52,635 nt of DNA. Origin: a bacterium. Its GTDB lineage: Bacteria; Actinomycetota; Acidimicrobiia; Spongiisociales; Spongiisociaceae. Positions within the stretch are counted from its first letter, which is position 1. Each line of letters starts with the position of its first letter. The stretch is from the NCBI GenBank assembly GCA_028821575.1, contig JAPPFW010000014.1:1-52635 (forward strand). The letters are read 5' to 3'. A program made the translations under genes and the position numbers. The notes under the pieces are model-generated. The model saw only the letters and a list, made by a program, of their open reading frames with translations, had not been told where the DNA came from and ran no database searches. Positions 25,913-34,872 of the stretch are shown here, piece by piece.

Positions 25913-26881
25913 ATGCTCTGGCTCGGACTGATACTGATCATTGCCGGGATAGCCTTGCTCTGGGTGGCGGCAGACCCGTTCGTGGATGCTGCGGCCCGTC
26001 TGGCCCACATCTGGGGCGTTTCCCCCGTCCTGGTGGGGGCGCTGGTCATCGGCTTCGGAACGTCGGCGCCCGAGTTGATGGTCAGCGGCCTGGCAGCGGC
26101 GAGGGGCGAGCTGGCATCCTCGGTCGGCAACGTCGTCGGCTCCAACGCCGCCAACCTCACTCTGGTTCTGGGTGCCAGCGTCGTGATCTGTCCGGTGGTG
26201 GGCCAGCTCCGGATCATCCGCCGCGAGGGGGTCATCACCATCCTCGCCATGATTGCGGTCGTCCTGGTCGCCTGGGACGACTACCTCCACCGGGTGGAGG
26301 GGATCCTCCTGGTGGCGGGCATGGCGGTCGCTTCCGTTTTCCTGGTCAGGTGGTCCAGGCACGATGTCCGCGACGGGCTGGCCGGCGCCACCCTGGACGA
26401 GGATGATGACAGCGCCTCCGGAGACCACCGGCCGTCCCGAGAGTTGGCCAAGGCCTTCGCCTCGCTGGTGGGAATAGTGGGCGGCGCGGCGTTGCTCGTG
26501 GAGGGCGGCGGCACCGTTGCCGATCACTACGGGCTGGCCGGAGGGTTCGTGGGAGCCACGATCTTCGCGCTGGGGACCAGCCTCCCCGAGTTGGTGACGG
26601 CCGGCGCAGCTGCGCGGCGCGGGGCGAACGAGTTGGTGATCGGCAACCTCCTGGGATCGAACCTGTTCAATTCGCTCCTCGTGGTGGGGATCGCCGGGGT
26701 CGTCGGCGCCGGGGCGATAGGGGAGAGGCGTGTGGGGGAGCACGTGATGATGCTCCTCATCGGGCTGCTGGTGGGAGTCATGGCCATCACCCGGCTACGC
26801 TTGGGCAGGACGCAGGGCGTGGTCTTGCTGGTGGCTTTCGTTGTGTTCATCGGCGTCGTTGCGCAGAACGCCACTGCCTGA
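25913..26881 (+). CDS. CaCA-family Na+/Ca2+ exchanger (YrbG-like)
   Basis: A 322-residue integral membrane antiporter. The two inverted alpha-repeats are plain: 'GFGTSAPELMVSGLAAARGE' with 'GNVVGSNAANLTLVLGAS' in the first half and 'ALGTSLPELVTAGAAARRG' with 'GNLLGSNLFNSLLVVG' in the second. About ten membrane segments. The central loop is acidic and hydrophilic (DEDDDSASGDHRPSREL). Members exchange Ca2+ or other cations for Na+ or H+. Start ATG at 25913 gives a normal length. Confidence 0.93.
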   Translation: MLWLGLILIIAGIALLWVAADPFVDAAARLAHIWGVSPVLVGALVIGFGTSAPELMVSGLAAARGELASSVGNVVGSNAANLTLVLGASVVICPVVGQLRIIRREGVITILAMIAVVLVAWDDYLHRVEGILLVAGMAVASVFLVRWSRHDVRDGLAGATLDEDDDSASGDHRPSRELAKAFASLVGIVGGAALLVEGGGTVADHYGLAGGFVGATIFALGTSLPELVTAGAAARRGANELVIGNLLGSNLFNSLLVVGIAGVVGAGAIGERRVGEHVMMLLIGLLVGVMAITRLRLGRTQGVVLLVAFVVFIGVVAQNATA

Positions 26882-27083
26882 AGATGAAGCAACCGGCCGG
26901 ACACCCACCCTCCCACGGCTCAGGTTCGTTTCCGGGTCGGGAGTCACGGAACTTCGAGGTCCGGTACCGGAGGCGGGCGTAGGGAAGCAGCGACACGGGC
27001 TTCGACTGCCACGTTCCCGATGCCCTGCGAGGTTCGGCCACATCAGGTAAGGTTTCGCGTGTCAGGTAGAGGGAGGATCCGGT

Positions 27084-27698
27084 TTGAGCGACGGCCTTGC
27101 GCACACCGGACAGGCCGCAGCGAAGGTAATGGACCGGGTCGCGGAGATTGTCGTGGCCACCGCGGATGGCGTAACCGAGGCAAGCGGGTGGGTGGCCCGG
27201 CTTCTCGTCTACATTCTCATCCCGATCGGTTTCCTCAACGTCGCCCTTCGCTACGTGGGGCAATACGTCGAGGCCCAGTTGGTCAACAACACCTGGATCG
27301 AGGCGCAGTGGTACCTCTACGGCGTGATATTCCTGCTGATGTTCCCTTACCTGCTCCGCCACGACGGGAACGTACGGGTGGATTTCTGGTATGCCGAGCG
27401 TTCGGACCGGGTGAAGGCCGTTATCGACCTGATCGGTCACATGGTCGGCCTGGTCCCTTTCACCGCTCTTGCCCTCTGGGTTTCGTGGAAGCCCGTCCGT
27501 GACTCGTGGCGTATCTGGGAGCAGTCACCCGATCCCGGCGGTCTCCCGCGAGCGCCGTTGAAAGCGTTGATCCTGGTGGCCTTCATCCTGCTCGGGATTC
27601 AGGCCCTCGCGACGTTGATCCGCTTGGTTGCTTTCCTGACCGGCCGTGAGGCAAGGCTCTCTCTGGGCGAACGCGAGGCCCCGATGAGGATCGAATAA
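27084..27698 (+). CDS. dctQ: TRAP transporter small permease subunit DctQ
   Basis: A 204-residue four-helix membrane protein of TRAP transporters. Segments: '[20 protein letters not shown]', then '[28 protein letters not shown]', which is diagnostic of DctQ (the family's H.RVD motif), plus two further helices. It starts with TTG at 27084 behind AGGGAGGA. Its stop overlaps the start of the DctM gene (TAATG). The two membrane subunits couple Na+ flow to uptake of the ligand delivered by DctP. Confidence 0.92.
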   Translation: MSDGLAHTGQAAAKVMDRVAEIVVATADGVTEASGWVARLLVYILIPIGFLNVALRYVGQYVEAQLVNNTWIEAQWYLYGVIFLLMFPYLLRHDGNVRVDFWYAERSDRVKAVIDLIGHMVGLVPFTALALWVSWKPVRDSWRIWEQSPDPGGLPRAPLKALILVAFILLGIQALATLIRLVAFLTGREARLSLGEREAPMRIE

Positions 27699-29062
27699 TG
27701 GGTGTTGAGTGGCTGGCCATCATCATGTTCGCCATATTCCTGGTCCTGCTGCTCGTGGGGTATCCCGTGGCCTTCTCGTTCGCCGGCACCGCCATAGTGT
27801 TCGGTGCCATCGGGATCCTGCTCGGAGAGTTCGACTTCAACCGCCTGATCATCCTCTTCAGCCGCTGGTTCAAGGCGGTTGACAACTTCACTTTGCTGGC
27901 CGTTCCGTTCTTTGTATTCATGGGCGCGATCCTCGAGAAATCCGGGCTCGCTGAGCGTATGTTGACGACCATCGGGATGGCTCTCGGCCGTCTGAAGGGC
28001 GGGCTCGGCCTCACCGTCGTCGTCGTGGGGGCCATGCTGGCGGCGGCAACCGGCGTCGTCGCAGCCACAGTGATCGTGATGGGCCTGCTCTCCCTCCCGA
28101 CCATGGTCCGCTACGGGTACGACCACCGGCTCGCTACCGGGCTGATCACGGCGTCGGGCACTCTGGCCCAGCTTCTCCCGCCCTCCCTGGTGCTGATCCT
28201 CCTCGCACAGGTGGTGGGCGTCTCGGTCGGCGACCTGTTCCTGGGAGCGATGGTTCCGGGAACCATGCTGGCCGGCATCTATGGTGCGTACTGCCTGTAC
28301 CGGGCGTATACCAAAGAAGGAGTGGCTCCCGCGCTCCCCGACGAGGCTCGCACCATCCGGGGAGTGGACCTCATCAAGGAACTCCTGATCGCGGTGGTTC
28401 CGATAATCCTGCTGATCCTGGCCGTGCTCGGCACGATCTTCAGAGGGATAGCCACTCCCACCGAGGCGGGCGCAGTCGGCGCGGTCGCCGCCATGGCGCT
28501 GGCAGCAGCCAACCGGAATCTGAAGTGGCCGGTCATCGCCGGAGCGAGCCGGTCCGCAGCGAACATAACCGGTCTGGTCCTGATGATCCTGTTCTGCTCC
28601 ACCTTCTTCCAGCTGATCTTCGACCAGTTGGGCGGGCAGCGCTTGGCCCAGGAGATCCTCACGGGCCTTCCCGGCGGGTTCTGGGGCTTCGTGATCATCG
28701 CCAACATCGCGGTGTTCCTGCTGGGCATCAACCTGGAGTTCATCGAGATCACGTTCATCGCCATGCCCATCTTCGTGCCGGCGGTTCGCGCGCTGTTCGA
28801 GACAGGGGTTACCCCGTTCGACACACTCCCGGCCCTGATGATCTGGTTCACGGTCATGATCGCCATCAACCTGAACATGGCGTTCATCTCGCCGCCGGTC
28901 GGCTTCTCCCTCTTCTACCTCCAGAGCGTTAAACCGCCTGAGGTCAAGACGATCGACATCCACCGGGGCGCCCTGCCGTTCATGGCCCTTCAGGGAGTGG
29001 CGCTGGTCCTGGTGATGATCTTCCCGGCCACGGTCACCTGGCTACCCACAGTCGTGGGTTAG
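27698..29062 (+). CDS. dctM: TRAP transporter large permease subunit DctM
   Basis: A 454-residue membrane protein with about 12 helices and the DctM signatures '[20 protein letters not shown]'-like N-terminus ([20 protein letters not shown]), '[34 protein letters not shown]' and '[26 protein letters not shown]'. The second half repeats the scaffold ('[17 protein letters not shown]', '[26 protein letters not shown]'). Translationally coupled to dctQ. The binding protein gene is downstream on the opposite strand instead of in the operon. Confidence 0.95.
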   Translation: MGVEWLAIIMFAIFLVLLLVGYPVAFSFAGTAIVFGAIGILLGEFDFNRLIILFSRWFKAVDNFTLLAVPFFVFMGAILEKSGLAERMLTTIGMALGRLKGGLGLTVVVVGAMLAAATGVVAATVIVMGLLSLPTMVRYGYDHRLATGLITASGTLAQLLPPSLVLILLAQVVGVSVGDLFLGAMVPGTMLAGIYGAYCLYRAYTKEGVAPALPDEARTIRGVDLIKELLIAVVPIILLILAVLGTIFRGIATPTEAGAVGAVAAMALAAANRNLKWPVIAGASRSAANITGLVLMILFCSTFFQLIFDQLGGQRLAQEILTGLPGGFWGFVIIANIAVFLLGINLEFIEITFIAMPIFVPAVRALFETGVTPFDTLPALMIWFTVMIAINLNMAFISPPVGFSLFYLQSVKPPEVKTIDIHRGALPFMALQGVALVLVMIFPATVTWLPTVVG

Positions 29063-29118
29063 TTGTTGGTTGTCAGTGGTTAGTTGTTAGTACCACTGAC
29101 CACTGACCTCTGACCACC
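29058..29118. repeat. simple G/T then A/C-rich dyad between convergent TRAP genes
   Basis: The stretch begins with TTAGTTGTTGGTTG-like units and contains GTCAGTGGT (29072-29080) with its exact complement ACCACTGAC (29092-29100). Together with the adjacent 12 bp hairpin it forms the convergent 3' region. Confidence 0.45.
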
Positions 29119-29123
29119 ACCAG

Positions 29124-29151
29124 CGAGGGGCGGGCCTGGGCCCGCCCCTCG
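29124..29151. terminator. bidirectional GC-rich terminator hairpin
   Basis: CGAGGGGCGGGC pairs perfectly with GCCCGCCCCTCG around a CTGG loop (12 bp). It stands between the convergent dctM (plus) and dctP (minus) genes. On the plus strand it is followed by a weakly T-rich GTCTTGGTCT. Confidence 0.65.
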
Positions 29152-29177
29152 TCTTGGTCTGTGTGCTGCTCGTGGAG

Positions 29178-30410
29178 CTACGCGGTGTGGCGTCCTGTCC
29201 AACTGACCATCTGGGTCTCGGCCAGACCGTGCCACCGGGTGATCCCGTCGCGGAAACTCTTCCACTCGGCGAATATCGACGCGAAGTCGCTGTCGCCTGC
29301 AGCTGTCTCGTCGAAGAGCTCGAATGCGGCATCCTGGGACGCCTGCATCACGTCCTCTGGGAAGGGCCGCAGTTCGATGTCCGACTCGAGGATCGTCTGC
29401 AGAGCCGCCGGGTTCTTGGCGTCGTAGCGCGCCATCATGGTGGCGTTGGCGCCGTGGGCTGCCGATTCGACTATCGCCTGGTACTCCTCGGGCAGCTCGT
29501 TCCACTCCGCCAGCGGGATGAACACGTCGAGCTCCGGGCCCGGCTCCCACCACCCGGGGTAGTAGTAATAGGTCGACACGTCGTGGAACCCCATGGTCGT
29601 GTCGTCGTACGGGCCGACCCACTCGGTGGCGTCGATGGCGCCGGTCTGGAGTGCCTGGAAGATCTCACCGCCGGGCAGCACCTGGACGGTGACGCCGAGC
29701 TTCTCCATGACCTTGCCTCCGAGGCCGGGGATCCGCATGCGCAGTCCCTCCAAATCCGCCTTGGAGTTGATCTCCTTGTTGAACCAACCGCCCATCTGGA
29801 CTCCGGTGTTTCCGGCCGGGAAGTTGATCACGCCGAAGCGATCCGCGTAGAAGTCCTGCATCAACTGCAGGCCGCCGCCTTCGTACATCCACGCGTTCTG
29901 CTGCCGGTAGGTGAACCCGAAGGGCAGAGCGGTGTTGAACGCCGTGGCGGGGCTCAGGCCCACGTAGTAGTAAGACGCGGTATGGCCGGCCGGGATGGCG
30001 TTCTGCTGGACGTTCTGCAGAACCTCGAGTCCCGGTACGAGCTCGCCCGCCGCTCTGGGCGTGATGTTGAACCGGCCGCCGGTCATCACCGAGACGCGCT
30101 GGGCAAAGTCCTCGGCGCCTCCGTAGATCGTGTCCAGGGAGAGCGGCCAACTCGTGCCCATCTCCCACTCGATCTCCGGCCCACCCTCGCTCATCACCAC
30201 TTCGACCGCTTCCGCGGCGGTGGTAGTGGTGTCGTCGGCGGCGGGTGCCGCGGTTGTCTCAGGTGCAGGCTCGTCGTCGCCACATGCTGCTACGGCGGCG
30301 AGCAACCCGCCGGCTGCAACTGTCATTCCTGCCTTCTTGAGGAAGTCCCTGCGGTCTACCTTGGTCTCCAGAGTCTCCTCCAGCGACGGTCCCGATCTCT
30401 CCCGTGCCAC
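29178..30410 (-). CDS. dctP: TRAP transporter substrate-binding lipoprotein DctP (TakP-like)
   Basis: A 410-residue periplasmic-type binding protein. The N-terminus carries a twin-arginine-like motif [10 protein letters not shown] and a lipobox ending in Cys (LAAVAAC), then an Ala/Thr/Asp-rich linker, so it is a lipid-anchored protein possibly exported by Tat. The ligand domain has the conserved Arg region '[20 protein letters not shown]' and '[35 protein letters not shown]', very like the 2-oxoacid-binding TakP group. A carboxylate ligand such as a 2-oxo or hydroxy acid is therefore likely. It is convergent to dctQM rather than leading the operon. Confidence 0.92.
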   Translation of the reverse strand: MARERSGPSLEETLETKVDRRDFLKKAGMTVAAGGLLAAVAACGDDEPAPETTAAPAADDTTTTAAEAVEVVMSEGGPEIEWEMGTSWPLSLDTIYGGAEDFAQRVSVMTGGRFNITPRAAGELVPGLEVLQNVQQNAIPAGHTASYYYVGLSPATAFNTALPFGFTYRQQNAWMYEGGGLQLMQDFYADRFGVINFPAGNTGVQMGGWFNKEINSKADLEGLRMRIPGLGGKVMEKLGVTVQVLPGGEIFQALQTGAIDATEWVGPYDDTTMGFHDVSTYYYYPGWWEPGPELDVFIPLAEWNELPEEYQAIVESAAHGANATMMARYDAKNPAALQTILESDIELRPFPEDVMQASQDAAFELFDETAAGDSDFASIFAEWKSFRDGITRWHGLAETQMVSWTGRHTA

Positions 30411-30576
30411 GCCTCCTCCTCACTCCTTGGCGGTCCCGGGTGGGTTGCTCCTCGGCCAGTCGGCCGGGGAGAGAAAGAATATCCAACGGCCGGACCGTAC
30501 GCGGGCCGAAACGGGCAAATTGATGCGCTATTTTCCCTGCTCTGCGCAGAAAACCGCTTGGTTTAACTCAACTGTG

Positions 30577-31632
30577 CTACCAACTCCCGGCTCGCTTCCG
30601 GTGCTGTGCGTTGCGGGACTGCTCGAGTATCAGGACGAAGATCCTGTCGACTTGGTCGGGATCCAACCCCACCACTTCCGCCTCCTCGCGGATGATCCCC
30701 AGGAGCTCCTCCTCGCGTTCGGGGATCTGCACGGGCATTCCCCGTTCCGCCTTGATCCGCCCGACTTTCATGGCCAGGTGGTGCCGCCTGGCGAGCAGGC
30801 GTACCAGATCGCGGTCGATCATGTCTATGTTCATGCGGATGCGGTTGACGCCGAGCGCGTCCATCAGCCCGGCGAACGCCTCGATGGTGATGTGATGCGA
30901 GACGTAGGTCCGGGATGTGCTCGGATCCGGATGTACCTCGATCATGATCCCGTCGGCTCCCACGCCCTGGGCGGCCAGTGCGAGCGGTTGGATCCGCCCC
31001 GGCGACCCGACGGCGGCGGACGGGGCCACGATCACCGGGAGATGACTCTTCTCCTTGAGAACGGGAATTGCACTCAGGTCGAGCGTCGCTCTGGTGGATT
31101 TCTCGAACGTCCGGATTCCGGCTTCGCAGAGGACCACCTGGTCGTTGCCCTCGGCGAGCACGTATTCCGCGGCCCACAGCCATTCGTCGACCGTGGCGGA
31201 ACCGCCCCGTTCGAGAAGGACCGGTCTGCCGGACCGGCCGATGACGCGCAGTAGTTCGAAGTTCTGCATCGAGCCGGGATCCACGTAGATCATGTCGACA
31301 TGCGCGGCGACCATGCCGACATCCTTCGGTTCGAGCGCCTTGGTGACGGTGGGTAGACCGACCTCCTCCCCAGCCTTCTTGAGCAGCTTCAAGCCTGGTT
31401 CTCCCAGACCGGGAAATGCGTACGGGGACGGGCTCGACTCGAACACGCCTCCACGCAGCAGGGCGGCGCCCGCCTCGGCCACCGCAGTGGCCACCTGCAT
31501 TATCTGTGCCTCCGACTCCACAGCTCGGGGGCCGGCTATGACGGGGAAGGGATCGTGACCGAACCTCGTCAATCCGACCTTGACGACGGTGTCGACTTCG
31601 GATCCGTTACGTACTGCTCTCCGTTCCATCAT
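30577..31632 (-). CDS. aroF: DAHP synthase fused to chorismate mutase
   Basis: A 351-residue bifunctional protein. Residues about 25-260 form an AroF/KDO8P-type 3-deoxy-7-phosphoheptulonate synthase ('HDPFPVIAGPRAVESEAQIM', 'LLRGGVFESSPSPYAFPGLGEPGLKLL', 'VLLERGGSATVDEWLWAAEYV', 'LPVIVAPSAAVG'). The usual 'AGPCSVE' reads AGPRAVE and 'KPRTSPYSFQG' reads ESSPSPYAFPG, so two residues near the PEP/metal site differ from the consensus and the subtype deserves care. Residues about 265-345 are an AroQ chorismate mutase helix bundle ('IDMIDRDLVRLLARRHHLAMKVGRIKAERG'). Upstream lies a Tyr/Phe leader peptide and terminator. Confidence 0.9.
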   Translation of the reverse strand: MMERRAVRNGSEVDTVVKVGLTRFGHDPFPVIAGPRAVESEAQIMQVATAVAEAGAALLRGGVFESSPSPYAFPGLGEPGLKLLKKAGEEVGLPTVTKALEPKDVGMVAAHVDMIYVDPGSMQNFELLRVIGRSGRPVLLERGGSATVDEWLWAAEYVLAEGNDQVVLCEAGIRTFEKSTRATLDLSAIPVLKEKSHLPVIVAPSAAVGSPGRIQPLALAAQGVGADGIMIEVHPDPSTSRTYVSHHITIEAFAGLMDALGVNRIRMNIDMIDRDLVRLLARRHHLAMKVGRIKAERGMPVQIPEREEELLGIIREEAEVVGLDPDQVDRIFVLILEQSRNAQHRKRAGSW

Positions 31633-31667
31633 CGCTCCTCTGGTGGGGCCGCCCCGTGAACGAAAAC

Positions 31668-31689
31668 GCCCGGAGCGGCTGCTCCGGGC
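31668..31689 (-). terminator. attenuator hairpin upstream of aroF
   Basis: On the minus strand GCCCGGAGC-AGCC-GCTCCGGGC forms a 9 bp perfect stem followed by GTTTTCGTT, a Rho-independent-like terminator. It ends 35 bases before the aroF start and just after a leader peptide. The upstream CCGGGC copies in 31731-31750 can pair with its left arm, offering an antiterminator. Confidence 0.75.
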
Positions 31690-31715
31690 CTTTCGCTTGC
31701 GACGTTGTGTGGGTG

Positions 31716-31787
31716 CTACGTGCAGTGCCGGGCCCGGGCGCCGGGCCCGGTAAAGGCGAAATACGTATACACCGACGTCGGTCTCAC
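31716..31787 (-). CDS. Tyr/Phe-rich leader peptide of aroF attenuator
   Basis: A 23-codon frame from GTG (31787) to TAG (31716). Codons 7-12 read Tyr-Thr-Tyr-Phe-Ala-Phe: four aromatic residues in six, the end products of the pathway that aroF and its chorismate mutase domain feed. The frame sits between a good promoter and a terminator hairpin, as in classical phe/trp attenuation. No ribosome binding site precedes the GTG, but it lies where transcription should start, so the leader is probably translated from a leaderless mRNA. Confidence 0.75.
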   Translation of the reverse strand: MRPTSVYTYFAFTGPGARARHCT

Positions 31788-31794
31788 GCCGGCA

Positions 31795-31823
31795 AGGCTA
31801 ACCGGCGCGAGCGAGACGGACAA
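31795..31823 (-). promoter_or_regulatory. promoter for aroF leader transcript
   Basis: Minus strand: -35 TTGTCC (31818-31823), a 17-base spacer, and -10 TAGCCT (31795-31800), matching TTGACA/TANNNT. The start point expected 7 bases on falls at the GTG of the leader peptide. It overlaps the 3' flank of lgt, so aroF would have its own promoter. Confidence 0.55.
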
Positions 31824-31843
31824 CCCCGCCCGGCGACCATTTC

Positions 31844-32746
31844 CTAGTCCGGCTCGGGCGCGGTCGTGACGGCGCCGTGAAGCCGGTCGTTCTCCGGGCT
31901 GACCGCGCGGTTCCGCCTACCCAGCCACAGGAGCCCCGCGATGCCCGCGATCCCCGCAGCCAGGCCGCTCCACTGGCTCCACGTGAGCGCACCGAGGGTC
32001 CTGTCACCGTCGACATCGAGCGCGAGGCGGGTGAAGTCTATGAACAAACGCTGGAACCCGTACCAGGCCACCCAGACGGCGAAGAGCTGCCCGTAGCGAA
32101 GGACCAGCCGGGAGCGGTGGTAGAGCCAGTACAGCACCCCGAAGAGCACGATGGCGCCCAACATGTCGTAGAAGGCTGCATGGTGGTAGATGCCGCAGTA
32201 CTCGCCCACCTCCGCCACCGTGCATTCCAAGCGGTTGTGCTGCGGCGCCACGTCGTAACCCGGCCGGATCCCGTAGCCGAGGAAGAAATCGGTGGGCCCG
32301 CCCAGGTGCTCGACTATGGCCAGGTCGCCGATCCGCCCGACGATCGTGCCGATCGCAAGGCCGAACGCGGTCACGTCAAGGGTGGGCCAGATCCTGAGGC
32401 CCAGTCGATAGGCCCGGAACACCCCTAGGCCGATACCGCCCGCGAAACCCCCCAGGATGGAGTAGTTGCCCCCGATATTGATCATCTCGCCCAGGTCGAA
32501 TCCGTTCTCCACCCAGTACGCGGGGAGCGTCAACCAGCGAGCACCCAGGAGCGCACCGACGAGAGCCCAGGTGAGCGCGGACTGGAAGCGTGTGGCGTCG
32601 AACCCGCGGGCGTGGAATATCTTGAGGCCGTAGTAGGCGCCGGCCATGAACCCGACCCCTGCGAAGACCCCGTGCAGCGACAGGCGCAGCGGGCCCACCT
32701 CGAAGATCGGTATGGGCGGGTAGGAGATGACCGCCAGTAGTTCCAT
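31844..32746 (-). CDS. lgt: prolipoprotein diacylglyceryl transferase
   Basis: A 300-residue, seven-helix membrane enzyme that transfers diacylglycerol from phosphatidylglycerol to the lipobox Cys of prolipoproteins, such as the three lipoproteins encoded in this window. The Lgt core is visible as 'SLHGVFAGVGFMAGAYYGL' near the N-terminus, 'GGFAGGIGLGVFRAYRLG', and the signature 'IVGRIGDLAIVEHLGGPTDFFLGYGIRPG'. The C-terminal helix and a charged tail follow. It begins 5 bases after leuD in the same direction, an operon leuC-leuD-lgt. Confidence 0.93.
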   Translation of the reverse strand: MELLAVISYPPIPIFEVGPLRLSLHGVFAGVGFMAGAYYGLKIFHARGFDATRFQSALTWALVGALLGARWLTLPAYWVENGFDLGEMINIGGNYSILGGFAGGIGLGVFRAYRLGLRIWPTLDVTAFGLAIGTIVGRIGDLAIVEHLGGPTDFFLGYGIRPGYDVAPQHNRLECTVAEVGEYCGIYHHAAFYDMLGAIVLFGVLYWLYHRSRLVLRYGQLFAVWVAWYGFQRLFIDFTRLALDVDGDRTLGALTWSQWSGLAAGIAGIAGLLWLGRRNRAVSPENDRLHGAVTTAPEPD

Positions 32747-32751
32747 CCCGT

Positions 32752-33357
32752 TCAGGCCAGACTCGGGAAGCGGGTGGGACGGAGAGCCTCGAAGGACTCT
32801 ATCGCGCCGGTGTTCCGGAGGGTCAGGCCGATGTCGTCCAGGCCCTCGAGCAGGCGGTACTTCGTGAAGGGGTCAATCTCGAAGCTCGAGCTGCGGTCCC
32901 CGACCTCGACGGTCTGCTCGGCGAGGTCGACGGTCACCACCGCCGCCGGGTCGGTGGTGGCGAGCGTTATCAACTCGTTCACATCGCGCTCGGGGAGCCG
33001 GACGGGGAGGAGCCCGATCTTGGTGCAGTTGTTGTAGAAGATGTCGGCGAAGGATGGTGCCACGACCGCTTCGAAGCCCCAGTCCTGTATACCCCAGGGG
33101 GCGTGCTCGCGCGAGGACCCGGAACCGAAGTTGGGCCCGCTCACCAGCACCTTGGCGTTACGGTGCCCGGGCCGGTTGAGGACGAAGTCAGGGTCGAGAT
33201 CCCCGCAGGGCGTCCTCGCCCAGTCGTAGAAGAGGAACTGCCCGTAGCCGCTGCGCTCGACCCGTTTGAGGAACTGCTTCGGCATGATCTGGTCGGTGTC
33301 GACGTTGCTCCGAGGCAGTGGCGCCATGGACCCGGTGATGGTGCTGACCGGCTTCAT
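32752..33357 (-). CDS. leuD: 3-isopropylmalate dehydratase small subunit
   Basis: A 201-residue swivel-domain subunit that with LeuC isomerises 2- to 3-isopropylmalate in leucine synthesis. Motifs: '[13 protein letters not shown]' near the start and '[45 protein letters not shown]' (shown in parts: [11 protein letters not shown] is the substrate loop). The ATG at 33357 overlaps the leuC stop (ATGA), and length then equals the family norm. The longer frame to 33534 is a shadow of leuC. Confidence 0.95.
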   Translation of the reverse strand: MKPVSTITGSMAPLPRSNVDTDQIMPKQFLKRVERSGYGQFLFYDWARTPCGDLDPDFVLNRPGHRNAKVLVSGPNFGSGSSREHAPWGIQDWGFEAVVAPSFADIFYNNCTKIGLLPVRLPERDVNELITLATTDPAAVVTVDLAEQTVEVGDRSSSFEIDPFTKYRLLEGLDDIGLTLRNTGAIESFEALRPTRFPSLA

Positions 33358-34763
33358 AGGCGGTCCCACGAACGGACGTCGACGAAGTGGCCGGTGACCG
33401 CCGCCGCGGCTGCCATCTCGGGACTGACCAGATGGGTGCGCCCTCCGCGCCCCTGTCTCCCCTCGAAGTTGCGGTTCGACGTCGACGCGCACCGCTGGCC
33501 GGGCGCCAGGATGTCGTCGTTCATCCCCAGGCACATGGAGCAGCCGGCGTCACGCCACTCGAACCCGGCCTGCTTGAAGATGCGGTCGAGGCCTTCCTCC
33601 TCCGCTTGGAGCTTCACGAGGCCCGATCCCGGCACCACCATCGCCTCCACCCGCCGGGCCACCGTGCGGCCCTCCACTACGGCCGCCGCGGCCCGCAGGT
33701 CCTCGATCCGGGCGTTGGTGCACGACCCGAGGAACACCCGGTCGAGATGGATGTCGGTGATCGGTATCCCTGCGCTAAGGTCCATGTACTCGAGCGCCCG
33801 CCGGCATCCTTCCTGGTCGAGCAGATCGTCGTATTGGTCGGGGTGGGGCACCCGGGAGCTCACCGGTGCGGTCTGGGCGGGATTGGTCCCCCACGAGACG
33901 TGGGGTTCGAGGGAGCCGGCATCGATCTCCACCTCGGAGTCGAAGGTCGCGCCCGGGTCGCTCGGGAGGGTCCGCCAGTGGTCCAACGCCTCCTCCCATG
34001 CCTTGGGAGCGTACGGCCGCCCTTCGATGTACGAGTAGGTCGTGTCGTCGGGAGCCACCATCCCGGCGCGTGCGCCCCCTTCGATCGACATGTTGCAGAT
34101 GGTCATCCGGCCCGCCATCGATAGCGACCGGATGGTCGAGCCCCGGTATTCGATGACATGTCCGACGCCGCCGGCTACGCCGATCCGGGCGATGATCGCC
34201 AGGATGATGTCCTTGGCTGTGACACCTCTTGGCAGGTCCCCCTCCACCGTCACGGCCATCGCCTTCGGCTTGATCTGCGGGAGGGTCTGGGTGGCCAGCA
34301 CATGCTCGACCTCCGACGTCCCGATCCCGAATGCCAGAGCACCGAAGGCGCCGTGGGTGGCAGTGTGGGAGTCGCCGCAGACGATCGTCATTCCCGGCTG
34401 GGTGAGGCCCTGCTCGGGGCCGATGATGTGGACGATTCCCTGGCGGGGATCGCCCAGGCCGTAGAGCGTTATCCCGTACTCCTCGCAGTTCTCGATGAGC
34501 GCATCGATCTGCTTCTTCGAGAGCGGGTCGCGGATTCCGAGGCTCCGATTGGCGGTGGGAACCCCGTGGTCGATGGTCGCCAGGGTCAGGTCCGGCCGTC
34601 TCACCGTCCTCCCGGCCATCCGCAGCCCGTCGAAGGCCTGAGGGCTGGTCACCTCATGGACCAGGTGCAGGTCTATGTACAACAGGGAAGGTTCGCCCGG
34701 CGCCTCGTGGGCAACATGGGCGTCCCATACCTTCTGGAACAGGGTTCTGGGTGAATAGGTCAT
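33354..34763 (-). CDS. leuC: 3-isopropylmalate dehydratase large subunit
   Basis: A 469-residue aconitase-type [4Fe-4S] enzyme subunit. Cluster cysteines are in [14 protein letters not shown] and CSMCLGMN, and the substrate/start regions '[18 protein letters not shown]' and '[29 protein letters not shown]' (key GDSHT) are intact. It is the first gene of leuCD-lgt. Its promoter must share the 109-base gap with the divergent decarboxylase gene. Length normal. Confidence 0.96.
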   Translation of the reverse strand: MTYSPRTLFQKVWDAHVAHEAPGEPSLLYIDLHLVHEVTSPQAFDGLRMAGRTVRRPDLTLATIDHGVPTANRSLGIRDPLSKKQIDALIENCEEYGITLYGLGDPRQGIVHIIGPEQGLTQPGMTIVCGDSHTATHGAFGALAFGIGTSEVEHVLATQTLPQIKPKAMAVTVEGDLPRGVTAKDIILAIIARIGVAGGVGHVIEYRGSTIRSLSMAGRMTICNMSIEGGARAGMVAPDDTTYSYIEGRPYAPKAWEEALDHWRTLPSDPGATFDSEVEIDAGSLEPHVSWGTNPAQTAPVSSRVPHPDQYDDLLDQEGCRRALEYMDLSAGIPITDIHLDRVFLGSCTNARIEDLRAAAAVVEGRTVARRVEAMVVPGSGLVKLQAEEEGLDRIFKQAGFEWRDAGCSMCLGMNDDILAPGQRCASTSNRNFEGRQGRGGRTHLVSPEMAAAAAVTGHFVDVRSWDRL

Positions 34764-34872
34764 CGCTTCTCGGGCGCATGGTACTCGTGACAGGCGGTAG
34801 AAGGATCATGGCCTCCGGAGTGGCGGCGACTCCCCCTACCCTTGCTGTTCCATTACGCAACCGGAGTCAGGT

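Noticed and set aside
34764..34872. Possible branched-chain leader peptide (Met-Ile-Leu-Leu...) before leuC
   Set aside because: The frame has a good ribosome site but runs far into leuC without a stop before it, and there is no terminator hairpin between it and leuC.
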